Source of the DNA: Bradyrhizobium sp. 1(2017)
GTDB taxonomy: Bacteria > Pseudomonadota > Alphaproteobacteria > Rhizobiales > Xanthobacteraceae
DNA length: 64,000 bases
Reading direction: 5' to 3'
Assembly: GCF_011602485.2 (NCBI RefSeq)
Contig: NZ_CP050022.2
Coordinates: 5,600,001-5,664,000, forward strand
A program made the position numbers and the translations under genes. Of this stretch, positions 1-9,361 are shown one piece after another. The notes below the pieces were generated by a model. It made no database searches, was not told the DNA's origin, and saw only the letters and a program-made list of their open reading frames with translations. How positions within the stretch are numbered: the first letter of the stretch is position 1; the number at the start of each line of letters is the position of its first letter.

Positions 1-235
1 CCGGCTGCGCAACGTGAATTTCGAGACTCGGCCGCAGAACCTCGCGATCGGCACGTTCCATCGCGCATCCGAGCTGGAACCGGCGAGCTCGATCGTCTTG
101 GACCAGACCTGCGAGGTGCGCGATCTGCTGAACCGGCTTCGCGCCCGTACGTTTCCAGGCTATCCCGCGTGCACTTTCACGGACGGAGACGATGTTTATG
201 AAGTCCGTGTCGACATCAAAAGGAAATCGCGATGA
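1..235 (+). CDS. C-terminal end of a formyltransferase-family protein (partial)
   Basis: The gene enters from the left edge; its open frame starts at base 2 and ends with TGA at 233-235, leaving about 78 residues. The tail RTFPGYPACTF followed by YEVRVDIKRK resembles the C-terminal part of methionyl-tRNA formyltransferase-like sugar N-formyltransferases. The catalytic half lies outside the window, so the substrate cannot be judged. It overlaps the next start (ATGA) and so is probably co-translated with the hydroxylase-like gene. Its place beside a polysaccharide locus suggests N-formylation of an amino sugar; that is inference. Confidence 0.55.
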   Translation, partial: RLRNVNFETRPQNLAIGTFHRASELEPASSIVLDQTCEVRDLLNRLRARTFPGYPACTFTDGDDVYEVRVDIKRKSR

Positions 236-981
236 GCGAGCACGAGAAATTCAAGCGAGAATGCGCCGATGAGATCACCAGCATGGGCAATGATCACGAG
301 CTCGCCGCGGCCACGAGGTCGTGGATGGACCGCGCCAATCGCGCAAAATATTCGTACCATTTCGAATGGATGGGACGTCCCGTCATCCAATATCCGCAGG
401 ACGTCCTCGCCCTTCAGGAAATCATCTGGTCGGTCAAGCCGGATCTCGTTATCGAAACCGGCATCGCCCATGGCGGTTCGCTCATTTTATCAGCGTCGAT
501 ATTGGAGCTGAACGCGATTTCGGGCGGACCGCAAGACGCGCACGTGTTGGGTATAGACATCGACATCCGCGCGCACAATCGTGCAGCGATCGAAGCCCAT
601 CCGTTGGCACGACGCATTTCCACGATCGAGGGCTCAAGCGTAGCGCCCGAAGTGATTTCTGCGGTCAGAGCGAGGGCTGCCGGCAAACGCAGCGTGCTCG
701 TCATACTCGACAGCAACCACACACACGAACACGTGCTTGCCGAGTTGGAGGCCTACGCGGACCTGACGACGGTTGGAAGCTATTGTATCGTGTTCGATAC
801 CGTCATCGAGGATATGCCGGAAGACGCCTTCATCGATCGTCCCTGGGGCAGAGGCAACAATGCAAAGACTGCGGCGTGGGACTTCCTCAAGCGCCATCCC
901 GAGTTCGAAATCGACAAGAGCATCCAGAACAAGCTACTGATCACCGTGGCTCCAGACGGGTATCTGAAGCGGATCCGTTGA
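232..981 (+). CDS. cephalosporin hydroxylase / CmcI-family protein (SAM-dependent methyltransferase-like)
   Basis: This 249-residue protein has a Rossmann-type SAM-binding fold: VIETGIAHGGS at residues 73-83, an acidic GIDID at 107-111, and LDSNHTHEHV at 159-168. These are hallmarks of the cephalosporin hydroxylase/rhamnosyl O-methyltransferase family, which in polysaccharide loci usually O-methylates sugars rather than hydroxylating antibiotics. The ATG start overlaps the preceding stop by 4 bases. The length fits the family, and the gene converges on rfbC downstream. The family call is firm; the substrate is unknown. Confidence 0.8.
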   Translation: MSEHEKFKRECADEITSMGNDHELAAATRSWMDRANRAKYSYHFEWMGRPVIQYPQDVLALQEIIWSVKPDLVIETGIAHGGSLILSASILELNAISGGPQDAHVLGIDIDIRAHNRAAIEAHPLARRISTIEGSSVAPEVISAVRARAAGKRSVLVILDSNHTHEHVLAELEAYADLTTVGSYCIVFDTVIEDMPEDAFIDRPWGRGNNAKTAAWDFLKRHPEFEIDKSIQNKLLITVAPDGYLKRIR

Positions 982-1075
982 GCTTCAAAAGGCCGCATGG
1001 CCGCCCACTCGCATCGTCGACAAACCAATGTTCGGTCGCCAAAACGCCTGATGCTGAAAGGTTGTGGCTCTTCAC

Positions 1076-1621
1076 TTATCGTGCATCGCGCCATGTCTTC
1101 AATGTCGGCAGCAAGCGGTCCTTTGCTGACATGACAATCGGTTCGAATGGCCAGCTAACTTCAAGTTCGGGATCATTCCAGACGATGCCCGCCGCCGATG
1201 TTGGAACGAAAGGATCGGCCATCTGGTAGAGTAGCTCCGTATCATCCGTGAGGGTCATGAATCCATGCGCAAAGCCGGCGGGAACATAGAGGCTACGACC
1301 GTTCTCCTCGCTCAAATGCACTGCATGCCAGCGGCCATAGCTGGCTGAACCATCGCGAACATCGACGATGACGTCATAGACTTGGCCGCGAACGCAGCGG
1401 ATCAGCTTGGTTTCACCGTGGGGCTCGCGCTGCAAGTGCAGTCCGCGGAGGGTGCCTCTGCGCATATTGAACGAAGTCGAACACTGCAGGCTGCAGTCTT
1501 TCAAGCCTTGCGCCAGAAATGTTTCCCGGCAGTAGGTGCGCGCGAAGTGGCCCCGCTCGTCGATGTGACGATCCGGATGGATCAGCAGCGCCCCATCAAG
1601 CATCAGTCTTTCGAATATCAT
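1076..1621 (-). CDS. rfbC: dTDP-4-dehydrorhamnose 3,5-epimerase
   Basis: This 181-residue RmlC-family protein epimerises C3 and C5 of dTDP-4-keto-6-deoxyglucose on the way to dTDP-L-rhamnose. The cupin-fold signature is intact: RGTLRGLHLQ with catalytic His62, Lys72, then VPAGFAHGF with His119 and the Tyr132 region (ELLYQM). Length is normal. None of the other dTDP-rhamnose genes (rmlA, rmlB, rmlD) is in the window, so they must lie elsewhere, or the product serves another 6-deoxy sugar. It is divergent from the membrane protein at 1860, with about 240 bases of shared upstream DNA. Confidence 0.92.
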   Translation of the reverse strand: MIFERLMLDGALLIHPDRHIDERGHFARTYCRETFLAQGLKDCSLQCSTSFNMRRGTLRGLHLQREPHGETKLIRCVRGQVYDVIVDVRDGSASYGRWHAVHLSEENGRSLYVPAGFAHGFMTLTDDTELLYQMADPFVPTSAAGIVWNDPELEVSWPFEPIVMSAKDRLLPTLKTWRDAR

Positions 1622-1859
1622 CGGAGTTGCCCCTTCACGTCGACAACGGTTGGCATTCTTCCACTTGGGTGGCGCAACGGGTTTTCTCTACTTTGGGTTA
1701 TCAGTTCTACCATTCGCGGAAAGCCGGTCGGGAAACCTTATCAAAAGGTGGCATTCGGGCCACGGATTTGCTACGTGCCTTCTCGCTCCAAATTACGTGA
1801 GAATTCAGAGCTGTATCGCAGATATCGAAGAGCGGGCTCTAAACAGCTTTGACGCCAGG

Positions 1860-4088
1860 ATGAGAAATGTGACCCGCAATCAACCTACCCTCGTTTGGGC
1901 TTGCCTGTTTGCTCTCGTTTGTCTCTTTATTTTCATCTTCGCCGGACCGCAAATCACGGACTTTTGGCACGGCAATGCCAACACCGTTCGTCACATTGAA
2001 TCGGTCTCCCTATCGCTCTACGGCCGATTCCATGGCACGGCCTTCGTCACCGACGCATATTCGGGAGAGTTTCCGACTTACTACAATTTTCTCTCCGACT
2101 GGCTAATCAATCTGATTGCCCACGTGACTGGCCTACCTCCCTTTGAGGCCCAGGCCGTTATTTATGTTCCGCTTCTGCTAACGCTGTTGCTTCTCGGAGC
2201 TTATTTGTCCATGCGCGCGCTCGACATTGAGCGAAGCGTTGCGTTGTTCATGGCGCTGCTAGTGGTCGGAGCTGGAGAAACACCATTCGTTCAGCACTTC
2301 TATCGTGTTTTTCAGCGCTTTTCTGGCGTGTCACAGGCGAGCGGCAACTTGATCCCTCCTGCGGAGAGCATGGGAGTTGCATCCTCTCAGGATTTGGGAT
2401 GGGTGCTGTTTCTTCCAGTGCTTGCATCTCTTTACTGCGCAAAGAGGGGTGACCGCGCGATTACTACCATTTTCGCCGGCGCTCTGCTCGGCGTAGCCTG
2501 CCTTGCCCACACCCTAACCTTTCTTCAACTTGCAACCACCGTAAGCGTTTGTGTCGCTGCCGACGGCATCGCCAGCCTGGTTCGGGCCGGACGAATTGGG
2601 AATGCGATCGCTCGAGCAAGCGTGATCGTCATCGTCCTCGCCTTGATGATCATGCGCGGCAATGTGGTTGGGCTCTCCATGCTCAGCTTCGTGGTGTTCT
2701 GGTCCACCTGCTTCCTGACTTCGTTGGTGGATGCGCGCAGTTTGCGATTCACCGCCATCTACGGCGTCAGCGCCGCGATCGTGGCATCACCCTATGCCCT
2801 TCAAGTTTGGCAGCTGTCACTGCAAGCCGGGCGCTTCGAGGAAGTCGATTCCTACGCCAGGGTCCCGACGATTGAATTTATCCTGTTTCATCTCGTCTAT
2901 ATCGCGTCAGTCGCGATCGTACTTCTGAACGCTCGCAGGCTTGGCAGGCCGGACCTGCTGATCTGGTTGTCGGTAATGCTGCTCGTTTCCGTGGGCATGG
3001 GCCTCGGAGCGTTCGGACTCAACAGCCATGCCTACCGATTTTGGACCAATGCCATCATTCCGTTTGCCCTGTTTGCCGGTTTCTCGCTTACCGTTCCACC
3101 CTCCCCGAGCCGCAAGATGGTGCTGGGCCTGATCGTTCCGCTTTTGCTGATTGGCGTCGTCAGGAATTTGTGGGTCGTGCGTTATCCGTTGCCTGAGGCG
3201 ATCAGCCGAACCGTCGGCTCCGTCGAGAGCTACAACGGAGCACGCCCCTTGCCAACAGGGGCATCGGCGTTGCTCGACCAGCTTCGAACGCAGACCGCCC
3301 CGCTTCCCTCCGGCAGCCGGGTGCTCGTGCCTCCGGAATACGACTACCCGCAACAGGCATACAGAAATGGCCTGATGTTGGCTGTATCAAGCATTTCCAG
3401 CTTCGTACCCGACCCGCGCTATATCATGTGGCACGACCTTTACGCGGATCGCGTCGCCGTCTTCTGCAGTCTGTTTCCCGCTTATCCGCACTACGACTTG
3501 CATACGAAGGCGAGGCTCTGTGACCAGACGCCGAAGCAGCTCGCTCCGGGGCACCTCGACCTGATCGACGTCCGCGCCGCTCCCGATGTGCTCGCGCTCT
3601 ATCGCGTCAGATTGCTTGCCCTGCTTCAAGGCCCTCCGGCCGATACCATGATCGAGCAAGCTCAGCGGCTGGGCCTGAAGCCGATCTACGACGGTGGCGG
3701 CAGCATGATTTGGGACACAAAGTCCCAACCCGATCCGGACAGAATTTCCTTTGGCCCTGCGACATATCGCGAGCCAGAGCTGTCGATTCCAATGGTGGCG
3801 CCGCAGGCGGGACGCTACATCATCGTTCTGGCCGGAAGGACAATTGCGAGCAACGTTCGTCAACTTCGGTCGGGTCAGGCACCGGCTGAGCTTCATCCGC
3901 TCGGAGCTGACGCCATTGCCGTGGCGATGGATCTGCCTGCCGGAGCATCTGAGATGACGCTCACCTTGTCGCTCGACAGCCGTTTGCGGACTGTGTTTCC
4001 CACTCCGATCCGATTGATCGTGGGAGTCAAGCAAGAAGCCGCTCAGAAGGTAATCGCCGGCCCATCGCTCCAACAATTGTTGCGGTGA
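1860..4088 (+). CDS. large multi-pass membrane protein, possibly GT-C-like
   Basis: About 742 residues. The open frame extends upstream to 1650, but the first 70 residues look non-coding, and ATG at 1860 leads straight into a strong membrane segment (LVWACLFALVCLFIFIF), so I place the start there. Roughly the first 470 residues hold ten or more hydrophobic helices; the last 270 form a soluble domain rich in beta-like sequence. This layout, with short charged loops after the first helix, resembles GT-C-fold glycosyltransferases or related polysaccharide membrane proteins, but I recognise no diagnostic motif. Base composition is visibly less GC-rich than the operon that follows. Confidence 0.6.
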   Translation: MRNVTRNQPTLVWACLFALVCLFIFIFAGPQITDFWHGNANTVRHIESVSLSLYGRFHGTAFVTDAYSGEFPTYYNFLSDWLINLIAHVTGLPPFEAQAVIYVPLLLTLLLLGAYLSMRALDIERSVALFMALLVVGAGETPFVQHFYRVFQRFSGVSQASGNLIPPAESMGVASSQDLGWVLFLPVLASLYCAKRGDRAITTIFAGALLGVACLAHTLTFLQLATTVSVCVAADGIASLVRAGRIGNAIARASVIVIVLALMIMRGNVVGLSMLSFVVFWSTCFLTSLVDARSLRFTAIYGVSAAIVASPYALQVWQLSLQAGRFEEVDSYARVPTIEFILFHLVYIASVAIVLLNARRLGRPDLLIWLSVMLLVSVGMGLGAFGLNSHAYRFWTNAIIPFALFAGFSLTVPPSPSRKMVLGLIVPLLLIGVVRNLWVVRYPLPEAISRTVGSVESYNGARPLPTGASALLDQLRTQTAPLPSGSRVLVPPEYDYPQQAYRNGLMLAVSSISSFVPDPRYIMWHDLYADRVAVFCSLFPAYPHYDLHTKARLCDQTPKQLAPGHLDLIDVRAAPDVLALYRVRLLALLQGPPADTMIEQAQRLGLKPIYDGGGSMIWDTKSQPDPDRISFGPATYREPELSIPMVAPQAGRYIIVLAGRTIASNVRQLRSGQAPAELHPLGADAIAVAMDLPAGASEMTLTLSLDSRLRTVFPTPIRLIVGVKQEAAQKVIAGPSLQQLLR

Positions 4089-4448
4089 CAACTCGTAGCG
4101 AATCACCACTTGATTGGTCAGGGTGTGCGGCGACGCGAGGGCATCGCACAAGGCGGCAATTCACGCAGGCTGGACCGCTCCGCCACCCGATCTCGGGAGG
4201 CGCATCGTCGCTGAATGACGGGGACGGCCGGATAGCTATTCAGGCACCGCGATTCATGCGCCGCTCCAAAGAACCCCAACGCGGAAACGCCGAGCAAGTC
4301 ATGTCGGCATTCGAGTGCCCCATCGGGATTACCCCCCCTCGCAACAACTTGCATCGTGCGCCTGCCTTGGCGTATTTAGGGGCCTTATCTGACCTTTGCT
4401 AGCGAACGGCGCCGGGGTAAGTACCGGAATTGCCTCAGCTTTTGGACT
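4089..4448. other. intergenic stretch without a recognisable gene
   Basis: About 360 bases between the membrane protein and the CBS-kinase gene. Short open frames exist, but none has convincing coding character or family resemblance. It probably holds the promoter of the long plus-strand operon that begins near 4449; I could not pick out a convincing -35/-10 pair or terminator hairpin. Confidence 0.5.
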
Positions 4449-5867
4449 TTGGCCTTGACCACCGCGAGCCTTGTCACCATCGCCGAGACCGAGACCATTG
4501 AGGAAGCCTTCCGGCGCCTGAATGTGAACATGCTCGGCATCCTGTTCGCGCAGGACGCGAGCGGACGGATCGTCGGCGCGGTGACCGACGGCGACATCCG
4601 CCGGCGCATGCTGACCGGTAGCACGATCCACGACTCGGTTGCGACCTGCATCAATCGCAACTTCGTCTGGGAGCGGACCGGAGCACCGCGCGAACAGATC
4701 CTCAAGCTGCTCGACCAGCGCGTGCACGTGGTGCCGATCCTCGACGGCGAGGGACGACTGGTCGACGTGTTCAGCCGCGAGCTGTTCAACCTGTCGGAAG
4801 AGAGCGAAGTGTTCGCGCGGGCCCGCTCCCCGGTGCGGATCAGCTTCTCCGGCGGCGGCACCGACCTGACGCATTATTTCGTGGCGAATGACGGCGGCGC
4901 AGTGATTAGCGCCACCATCAAGATGTACGCCCATGCGACGCTGCGGCGCCGGAACGATCCCGGCATCCGGATCTATTCGCACGACTTCCGTCGGACGGTG
5001 GAGGCCGACGATCTCACCGACCTCGGAACGGGGGGAGATCTCGCGCTGATCAAGTCGGTCGTGCGCCTGATCAAGCCGACTTACGGATTCGAGCTCGAAG
5101 TGTCCGCCGACTTTCCGGTCGGTTCGGGCCTCGGCGGCTCGGCGGTGGTCTCGTCGGCCATCATCGGCTGCTTCAACGAATTCCGCAGCGACCAGTGGGA
5201 CCGTCACGAGATCGCGGAGATGGCGTTCCAGGCCGAGCGGCTGATGCTCAACATCCCCGGCGGCTGGCAGGATCAATACGCCACCGTGTTCGGCGGGTTC
5301 AACCACATGGAGTTCTTCTCCGACCAGAACACCATCGTGCCGCTTCGCCTCGACCCCAACATCATCGCCGAGCTCGAGGAGAGCCTGGTGCTCTGCTACA
5401 CCGGCTCGGGCCGCGATTCCGGCGCCATCCACCGCGACCAAAAGGCACAGCACGAGACCAGCGACGCCGTCGCCGCGGCGGCCAAGCAGAAGGAGGTGAC
5501 GCGGCACATCCGGCGGCATCTCCTGCGCGGCCAGTTGCTGGAATGCGGCCGGCTCATCGACGAGGCCTGGCACGCCAAGCGGAAGCTGAGCTCGAAGATC
5601 TCCTCTGGAGCGATCGATGCGATCTATGATTTTGCCAAGCAGCATGGCGCAGTCGGCGGCAAGCTGCTCGGCGCCGGCGGCGGCGGGTATTTCATCTTCT
5701 TCGTGCGCCCGTTCGAGCGCTACCAGCTGATCGCGGCGCTGGAGCAGCAGGGGCATAGCTGTTCACGCATCATGTTCGAGGAGAACGGGCTGCGGACATG
5801 GAAGTCGCGCTTTCCCTCTTCGTCCAGACCGGACGCTGTCGAAGCCGTCCGTCCAAGGGACCGTTGA
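4449..5867 (+). CDS. CBS-domain pair fused to a GHMP-family heptose-7-phosphate kinase-like protein
   Basis: 472 residues with a TTG start chosen because the first CBS domain begins within ten residues of it. Residues 8-112 form a CBS pair (VTDGDIRRRML at 46-55; VVPILDGEGRLVDV at 94-107). From residue 126 a GHMP kinase begins: RISFSGGGTDL at 130-140, the phosphate-binding PVGSGLGGSA at 223-232 and the C-terminal GGKLLGAGGGG near 402-412. This is the HddA-type kinase that makes D-glycero-D-manno-heptose 1,7-bisphosphate from the 7-phosphate; the N-terminal CBS pair may sense an adenosine nucleotide. It heads an operon; the next gene starts on its stop (TGATG). A nucleotidyltransferase-phosphatase fusion at 16389 would supply the later GDP-heptose steps. 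The kinase family is clear, the exact sugar less so. Confidence 0.78.
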   Translation: MALTTASLVTIAETETIEEAFRRLNVNMLGILFAQDASGRIVGAVTDGDIRRRMLTGSTIHDSVATCINRNFVWERTGAPREQILKLLDQRVHVVPILDGEGRLVDVFSRELFNLSEESEVFARARSPVRISFSGGGTDLTHYFVANDGGAVISATIKMYAHATLRRRNDPGIRIYSHDFRRTVEADDLTDLGTGGDLALIKSVVRLIKPTYGFELEVSADFPVGSGLGGSAVVSSAIIGCFNEFRSDQWDRHEIAEMAFQAERLMLNIPGGWQDQYATVFGGFNHMEFFSDQNTIVPLRLDPNIIAELEESLVLCYTGSGRDSGAIHRDQKAQHETSDAVAAAAKQKEVTRHIRRHLLRGQLLECGRLIDEAWHAKRKLSSKISSGAIDAIYDFAKQHGAVGGKLLGAGGGGYFIFFVRPFERYQLIAALEQQGHSCSRIMFEENGLRTWKSRFPSSSRPDAVEAVRPRDR

Positions 5868-6772
5868 TGCAGTGGCAAACAAAGGCGCGCGCGTTTACCG
5901 TGCTCTCGGCCGTCCCGTTCGGGGAGGACCTGCACTACGCGCTGCAACGCTATGTTACGCGGCGGTTGCCACGTCCGGAAAGGCAGGTCCGGTCGATCCA
6001 TAGTTTTGCCCAGCAACTGCTCCGGACATATTCCGAATACACCGATCGGCCACCGCAGGCGTCGACGTTCTTCGAGTTCGGCGCCGGCCGCGACCTGATC
6101 ATTCCGCTCGCCTTCAGCGCCCAAGGCGCCAAACGCTTCATCACCGTCGACATCGAGCGGCTGTCCAAGCTCGACCTGATCCGCTCCAACGCGGCGATCA
6201 TTTCCAAAGCGAGCGGGTCCGATCCCCCTGGACTAAACTCCTGGGACGACCTCGAGCGCCTCTGGAATATCGAGTACCACGCGCCCGCCGATGCTCGTGC
6301 AACGGATCTGCCGGCAAACTCCATCGACTGCGCGGTCTCGGTCGAAACCCTCGAACACATTCCGAAGGCCGACATTGCGGCGATCCTCAAGGAGCTGCGA
6401 CGCATCCTCCGCCCGGACGGCGTGGCGCTGATGCAGATCGACTACGGCGATCATTTCAAGGGATTCGATCCCGCCATCAGCTCATTCAACTTCCTGACGT
6501 ACTCCGACGAGGAATGGGGCCCATTTCAGTCGCGCTTCCAGTACGTCAACCGCCTGCGCCACAGCGAGTATCTGCAACTCTTCGAGGACGCCGGCTTTAA
6601 GATACTGAGCGACCGGCCCGACTGCAGGTCGCCCGAGCCCGCGATCCTGGCGCGGTTGGCACCGCAATTCCGCCAGTTTTCGGAACGGGATTTGTTCACG
6701 CTCGGCTCATTGATCGTGGCGAGGCCGATAGGTCCGGAGAAAGATGTTGAGGGGATCAGAGCGAATGGCTGA
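5867..6772 (+). CDS. class I SAM-dependent methyltransferase
   Basis: Start placed at ATG 5867, which overlaps the stop of the kinase by one base; a longer frame to 5798 lies inside that gene. The 301-residue protein has motif I EFGAGRD near residue 70, an acidic TVDIE ending strand 2, and VETLEHIP followed by LRRILRPDG, typical of type-11/25 methyltransferases. It probably methylates a nucleotide sugar or glycan intermediate of this operon. Its end overlaps the start of the synthase fusion by 8 bases. The acceptor cannot be deduced. Confidence 0.75.
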   Translation: MQWQTKARAFTVLSAVPFGEDLHYALQRYVTRRLPRPERQVRSIHSFAQQLLRTYSEYTDRPPQASTFFEFGAGRDLIIPLAFSAQGAKRFITVDIERLSKLDLIRSNAAIISKASGSDPPGLNSWDDLERLWNIEYHAPADARATDLPANSIDCAVSVETLEHIPKADIAAILKELRRILRPDGVALMQIDYGDHFKGFDPAISSFNFLTYSDEEWGPFQSRFQYVNRLRHSEYLQLFEDAGFKILSDRPDCRSPEPAILARLAPQFRQFSERDLFTLGSLIVARPIGPEKDVEGIRANG

Positions 6773-8672
6773 CGCATCAGTTCGCATCGGCGACCGCCTT
6801 CTGGGAGACGGCAAGCCCTGCTACCTCATCGCCGAGGTCGGCAACAACCACAATGGCGACTTCGATCGTGCCATCGCGCTCGTCGATGCGGCGGTGGCCG
6901 CCGGCGCGGACTGCGCCAAATTCCAGATGCGCAAGCTCGACGAAGTCTACCGCGCCTCCTCGCTTTCCGGAAAGGACGACGACCTTGCGGTCGAATACAC
7001 GCTCGACCTCTTGCGCCGTTTCGAGCTCACGGCCGAGCAGCAGAAGAAAATCGCCGGTCATTGTGCCTCGAAAGGCATTGAATATCTCTGCACGCCCTGG
7101 GACGCCAGGAGCCTGGCGGTGCTCGAAGGGTTTGGCACGACCGCCTACAAGGTCGCGTCCGCCGATCTCACCAACCTGCCCCTGCTCGCCAAACTCGTCG
7201 CAACCGGCAAGACGTTGATCGTCTCGACCGGCATGAGCACGACCGACGAGATCAAGACAGCCGCAAGTTTTCTCGATGAGCGCGACGCAAGTTACGTGCT
7301 CCTGCATTGCCAAAGCACCTATCCGGCTGCGCTTCACAACATCCATCTGCGCTTCATGGAAACGTTGCGCGAGATTCATCCCCTGGTCGGTTACTCCGGA
7401 CACGAGCGCGGCGTTGCCGTGTCAATGGCAGCAGTGGCGCTCGGCGCCGTGGTCATCGAACGCCACATCACCCTCGACCGCGAGATGGAGGGCCCCGACC
7501 ACGCCGCGAGCCTGGAGCCGGAGGAATTCAAGACGCTGGTTTCGGGCATCCGCGAGATCGAGGCCGCGCGCGGCGAGAAACTGGCCGAACGCGCGTTGAG
7601 CCAGGGCGAGCTGATCAACCGGGAGAACCTCGCGAAAAGCCTGGTGGCTGCGCGCGACCTTGCGCCCGGCACCGTGATCTCCGAAAGCGACATCGCAGTG
7701 AAGAGCCCCGGGCAGGGCCTGTCGCCCCTGAAGATGCCGGCACTGCTCGGCCGCAAGCTGAAGCGGACGATGGCGGCCGACGACTATTTCTTCCAGAGCG
7801 ACCTCGACAAAGGCGTCGCAAAGGCGCGGCGCTACCGCTTCGACCGTCCCTGGGGCGTGCCGGTGCGCTATTACGACATCGAGCGCTTCCTGGAGATCTG
7901 CGAGCCCGACATCATCGAATTCCATCTCAGCTACAGCGACATGGAGCGCGATCCGGCGGCATATCTTTCCGGCACCTACGATCTTGGCTTCGTCGTGCAT
8001 GCGCCGGAGCTGTTTGCCGGCTCCAAGCTGATGGATCTCGCGACCCCCGACGAGGCGTTGCGGCGCTATTCGCTCGAGCAGACGCAGACGGTGATCAACA
8101 TCACCCGTCGGTTGAAGAAATTCTTCCCCAAGACCAAGCGGCCGCCGATCGTCGCCAATATCGGCGGCTTCACCATGGACGCGCCACTGTCCGCGGAGGA
8201 GAAATCCGAACGTTACCGCATCTTCGCGCAGAGCCTGAAGGAGCTCGACATGGACGGCGTCGAGCTGACGCCGCAGACCATGGCGCCGTTCCCCTGGCAT
8301 TTCGGCGGCCAGCGCCACCAGAACATCTTCATCTTCCCGGAGGAGTCGGCGGCCTTCTGCGCCGAGCATGATCTGCGCATGTGCGTCGACATCTCGCACA
8401 CAAAGCTCGCCGCCAATCATTTCGGCTTCGACTTCGCCCAAGGCCTCGCCCAGCTCGGTCCCCACACCGCGCATCTGCATTTCGGCGACGCCAAAGGGCT
8501 CGACGGCGAAGGCGTTCAGATCGGCGAAGGCGAGATCGATTTCGACGAGGTCGGACGGGTGCTGCGCAAACATGCGCCGACCGCCTCGTTCATTCCGGAG
8601 ATTTGGCAGGGCCACAAAAACATGGGCGAAGGCTTCTGGATCGCGCTCGAGCGTCTCGAGGGACATATCTGA
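6765..8672 (+). CDS. NeuB-like ulosonic acid synthase fused to SAF and isomerase-type TIM-barrel domains
   Basis: A 635-residue fusion. Residues 18-262 are a NeuB/SpsE barrel that condenses PEP with an aldose: AEVGNNHNGD (23-32), KVASADLTNLPL (129-140), STGMST (154-159), and candidate metal-binding His213 and His234 (ERHITLDRE). Residues 292-334 are a SAF/antifreeze-like domain (GTVISESDIAVKSPG). Residues 360-635 form a second barrel of the xylose isomerase/endonuclease IV family with likely metal ligands Glu385, His412, Glu500, Asp542, His545, His572 and Glu612. NeuB enzymes normally stop at about 350 residues. ATG 6765 is preferred over 6744 because GGGGA precedes it. A CMP-transferase gene follows with a 1-base overlap (TGATG). 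The fused barrel may make or reshape the acceptor sugar; the product is not known. Confidence 0.82.
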   Translation: MADASVRIGDRLLGDGKPCYLIAEVGNNHNGDFDRAIALVDAAVAAGADCAKFQMRKLDEVYRASSLSGKDDDLAVEYTLDLLRRFELTAEQQKKIAGHCASKGIEYLCTPWDARSLAVLEGFGTTAYKVASADLTNLPLLAKLVATGKTLIVSTGMSTTDEIKTAASFLDERDASYVLLHCQSTYPAALHNIHLRFMETLREIHPLVGYSGHERGVAVSMAAVALGAVVIERHITLDREMEGPDHAASLEPEEFKTLVSGIREIEAARGEKLAERALSQGELINRENLAKSLVAARDLAPGTVISESDIAVKSPGQGLSPLKMPALLGRKLKRTMAADDYFFQSDLDKGVAKARRYRFDRPWGVPVRYYDIERFLEICEPDIIEFHLSYSDMERDPAAYLSGTYDLGFVVHAPELFAGSKLMDLATPDEALRRYSLEQTQTVINITRRLKKFFPKTKRPPIVANIGGFTMDAPLSAEEKSERYRIFAQSLKELDMDGVELTPQTMAPFPWHFGGQRHQNIFIFPEESAAFCAEHDLRMCVDISHTKLAANHFGFDFAQGLAQLGPHTAHLHFGDAKGLDGEGVQIGEGEIDFDEVGRVLRKHAPTASFIPEIWQGHKNMGEGFWIALERLEGHI

Positions 8673-9361
8673 TGGCGCGCAAGACACTGGCCGTGATCGC
8701 CGCACGCGGAGGCTCGAAAGGCATCCCCCACAAGAACCTGCTCGATCTCTGCGGCAAGCCGCTGATCGGGTGGACGGTCGAGCAGGCCTGCGCGGCGCGC
8801 GGCGTCGACGTGGTGGCGGTCTCTTCCGACAGCGACGATATCCTCGCCGCGGCCGAAGCCGCCGGCGCGGTCGGCGTGCGGCGGCCGGACGACATTTCGG
8901 GCGATCTCGCCTCCTCGGAATCGGCCTGGCTGCACGCACTCGACGCGATCGACGAGCGGATGGGACGCTTCGAGCGCATCGTCGCGCTCCAGGCGACCTC
9001 GCCGATCCGCGAGCCCGCGGACATCGAGAGCGCGCTTGCGACCTTCGATCGCGAACAGCTCGACAGCCTGCTCTCGGTCTGCGAGGTCGAGGACTACTTC
9101 AACTGGCGGATCGGCGCAAACGGGCCGGAGCCGATCAACTACGACTTCCGCAATCGCCGCATGCGGCAGCAGATCGAAAAGCGCTATCTCGAGAACGGCT
9201 CGTTCTACGTCCTGATCCCATCACTCCTGCGTGGGCAGAGCAATCGCCTCGGCGGCAAGATCGGCTTTCACGTGATGGAACGCCACAAGATGTTCCAGAT
9301 CGACCGTCCCGAGGACGTCAAGCTTTGCGCCGCCATCATGCGTAGTTACGGCTATGCCTAA
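8672..9361 (+). CDS. acylneuraminate cytidylyltransferase-like CMP-sugar synthetase
   Basis: 229 residues starting at ATG 8672, which overlaps the stop of the synthase fusion. The CTP-binding P-loop-like AARGGSKGIPHKNL (residues 10-23), the SSDSDDI strand and QATSPIREPADI are typical of NeuA/LegF/PseF enzymes, which activate nonulosonic acids as CMP conjugates. Its partner is almost certainly the adjacent NeuB-like fusion, since a separate, more PseF-like enzyme is encoded at 14801 beside pseB and pseC. The sugar it activates is unresolved. It overlaps the next gene by 8 bases. Confidence 0.85.
   Translation: MARKTLAVIAARGGSKGIPHKNLLDLCGKPLIGWTVEQACAARGVDVVAVSSDSDDILAAAEAAGAVGVRRPDDISGDLASSESAWLHALDAIDERMGRFERIVALQATSPIREPADIESALATFDREQLDSLLSVCEVEDYFNWRIGANGPEPINYDFRNRRMRQQIEKRYLENGSFYVLIPSLLRGQSNRLGGKIGFHVMERHKMFQIDRPEDVKLCAAIMRSYGYA

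Noticed and set aside
4329..5756. Long open frame on the minus strand opposite the CBS-kinase gene
   Set aside because: It is rich in Arg, Ala, His and Asp in the way antisense frames of GC-rich genes are, has no recognisable domain, and the plus-strand gene has clear CBS and GHMP motifs.
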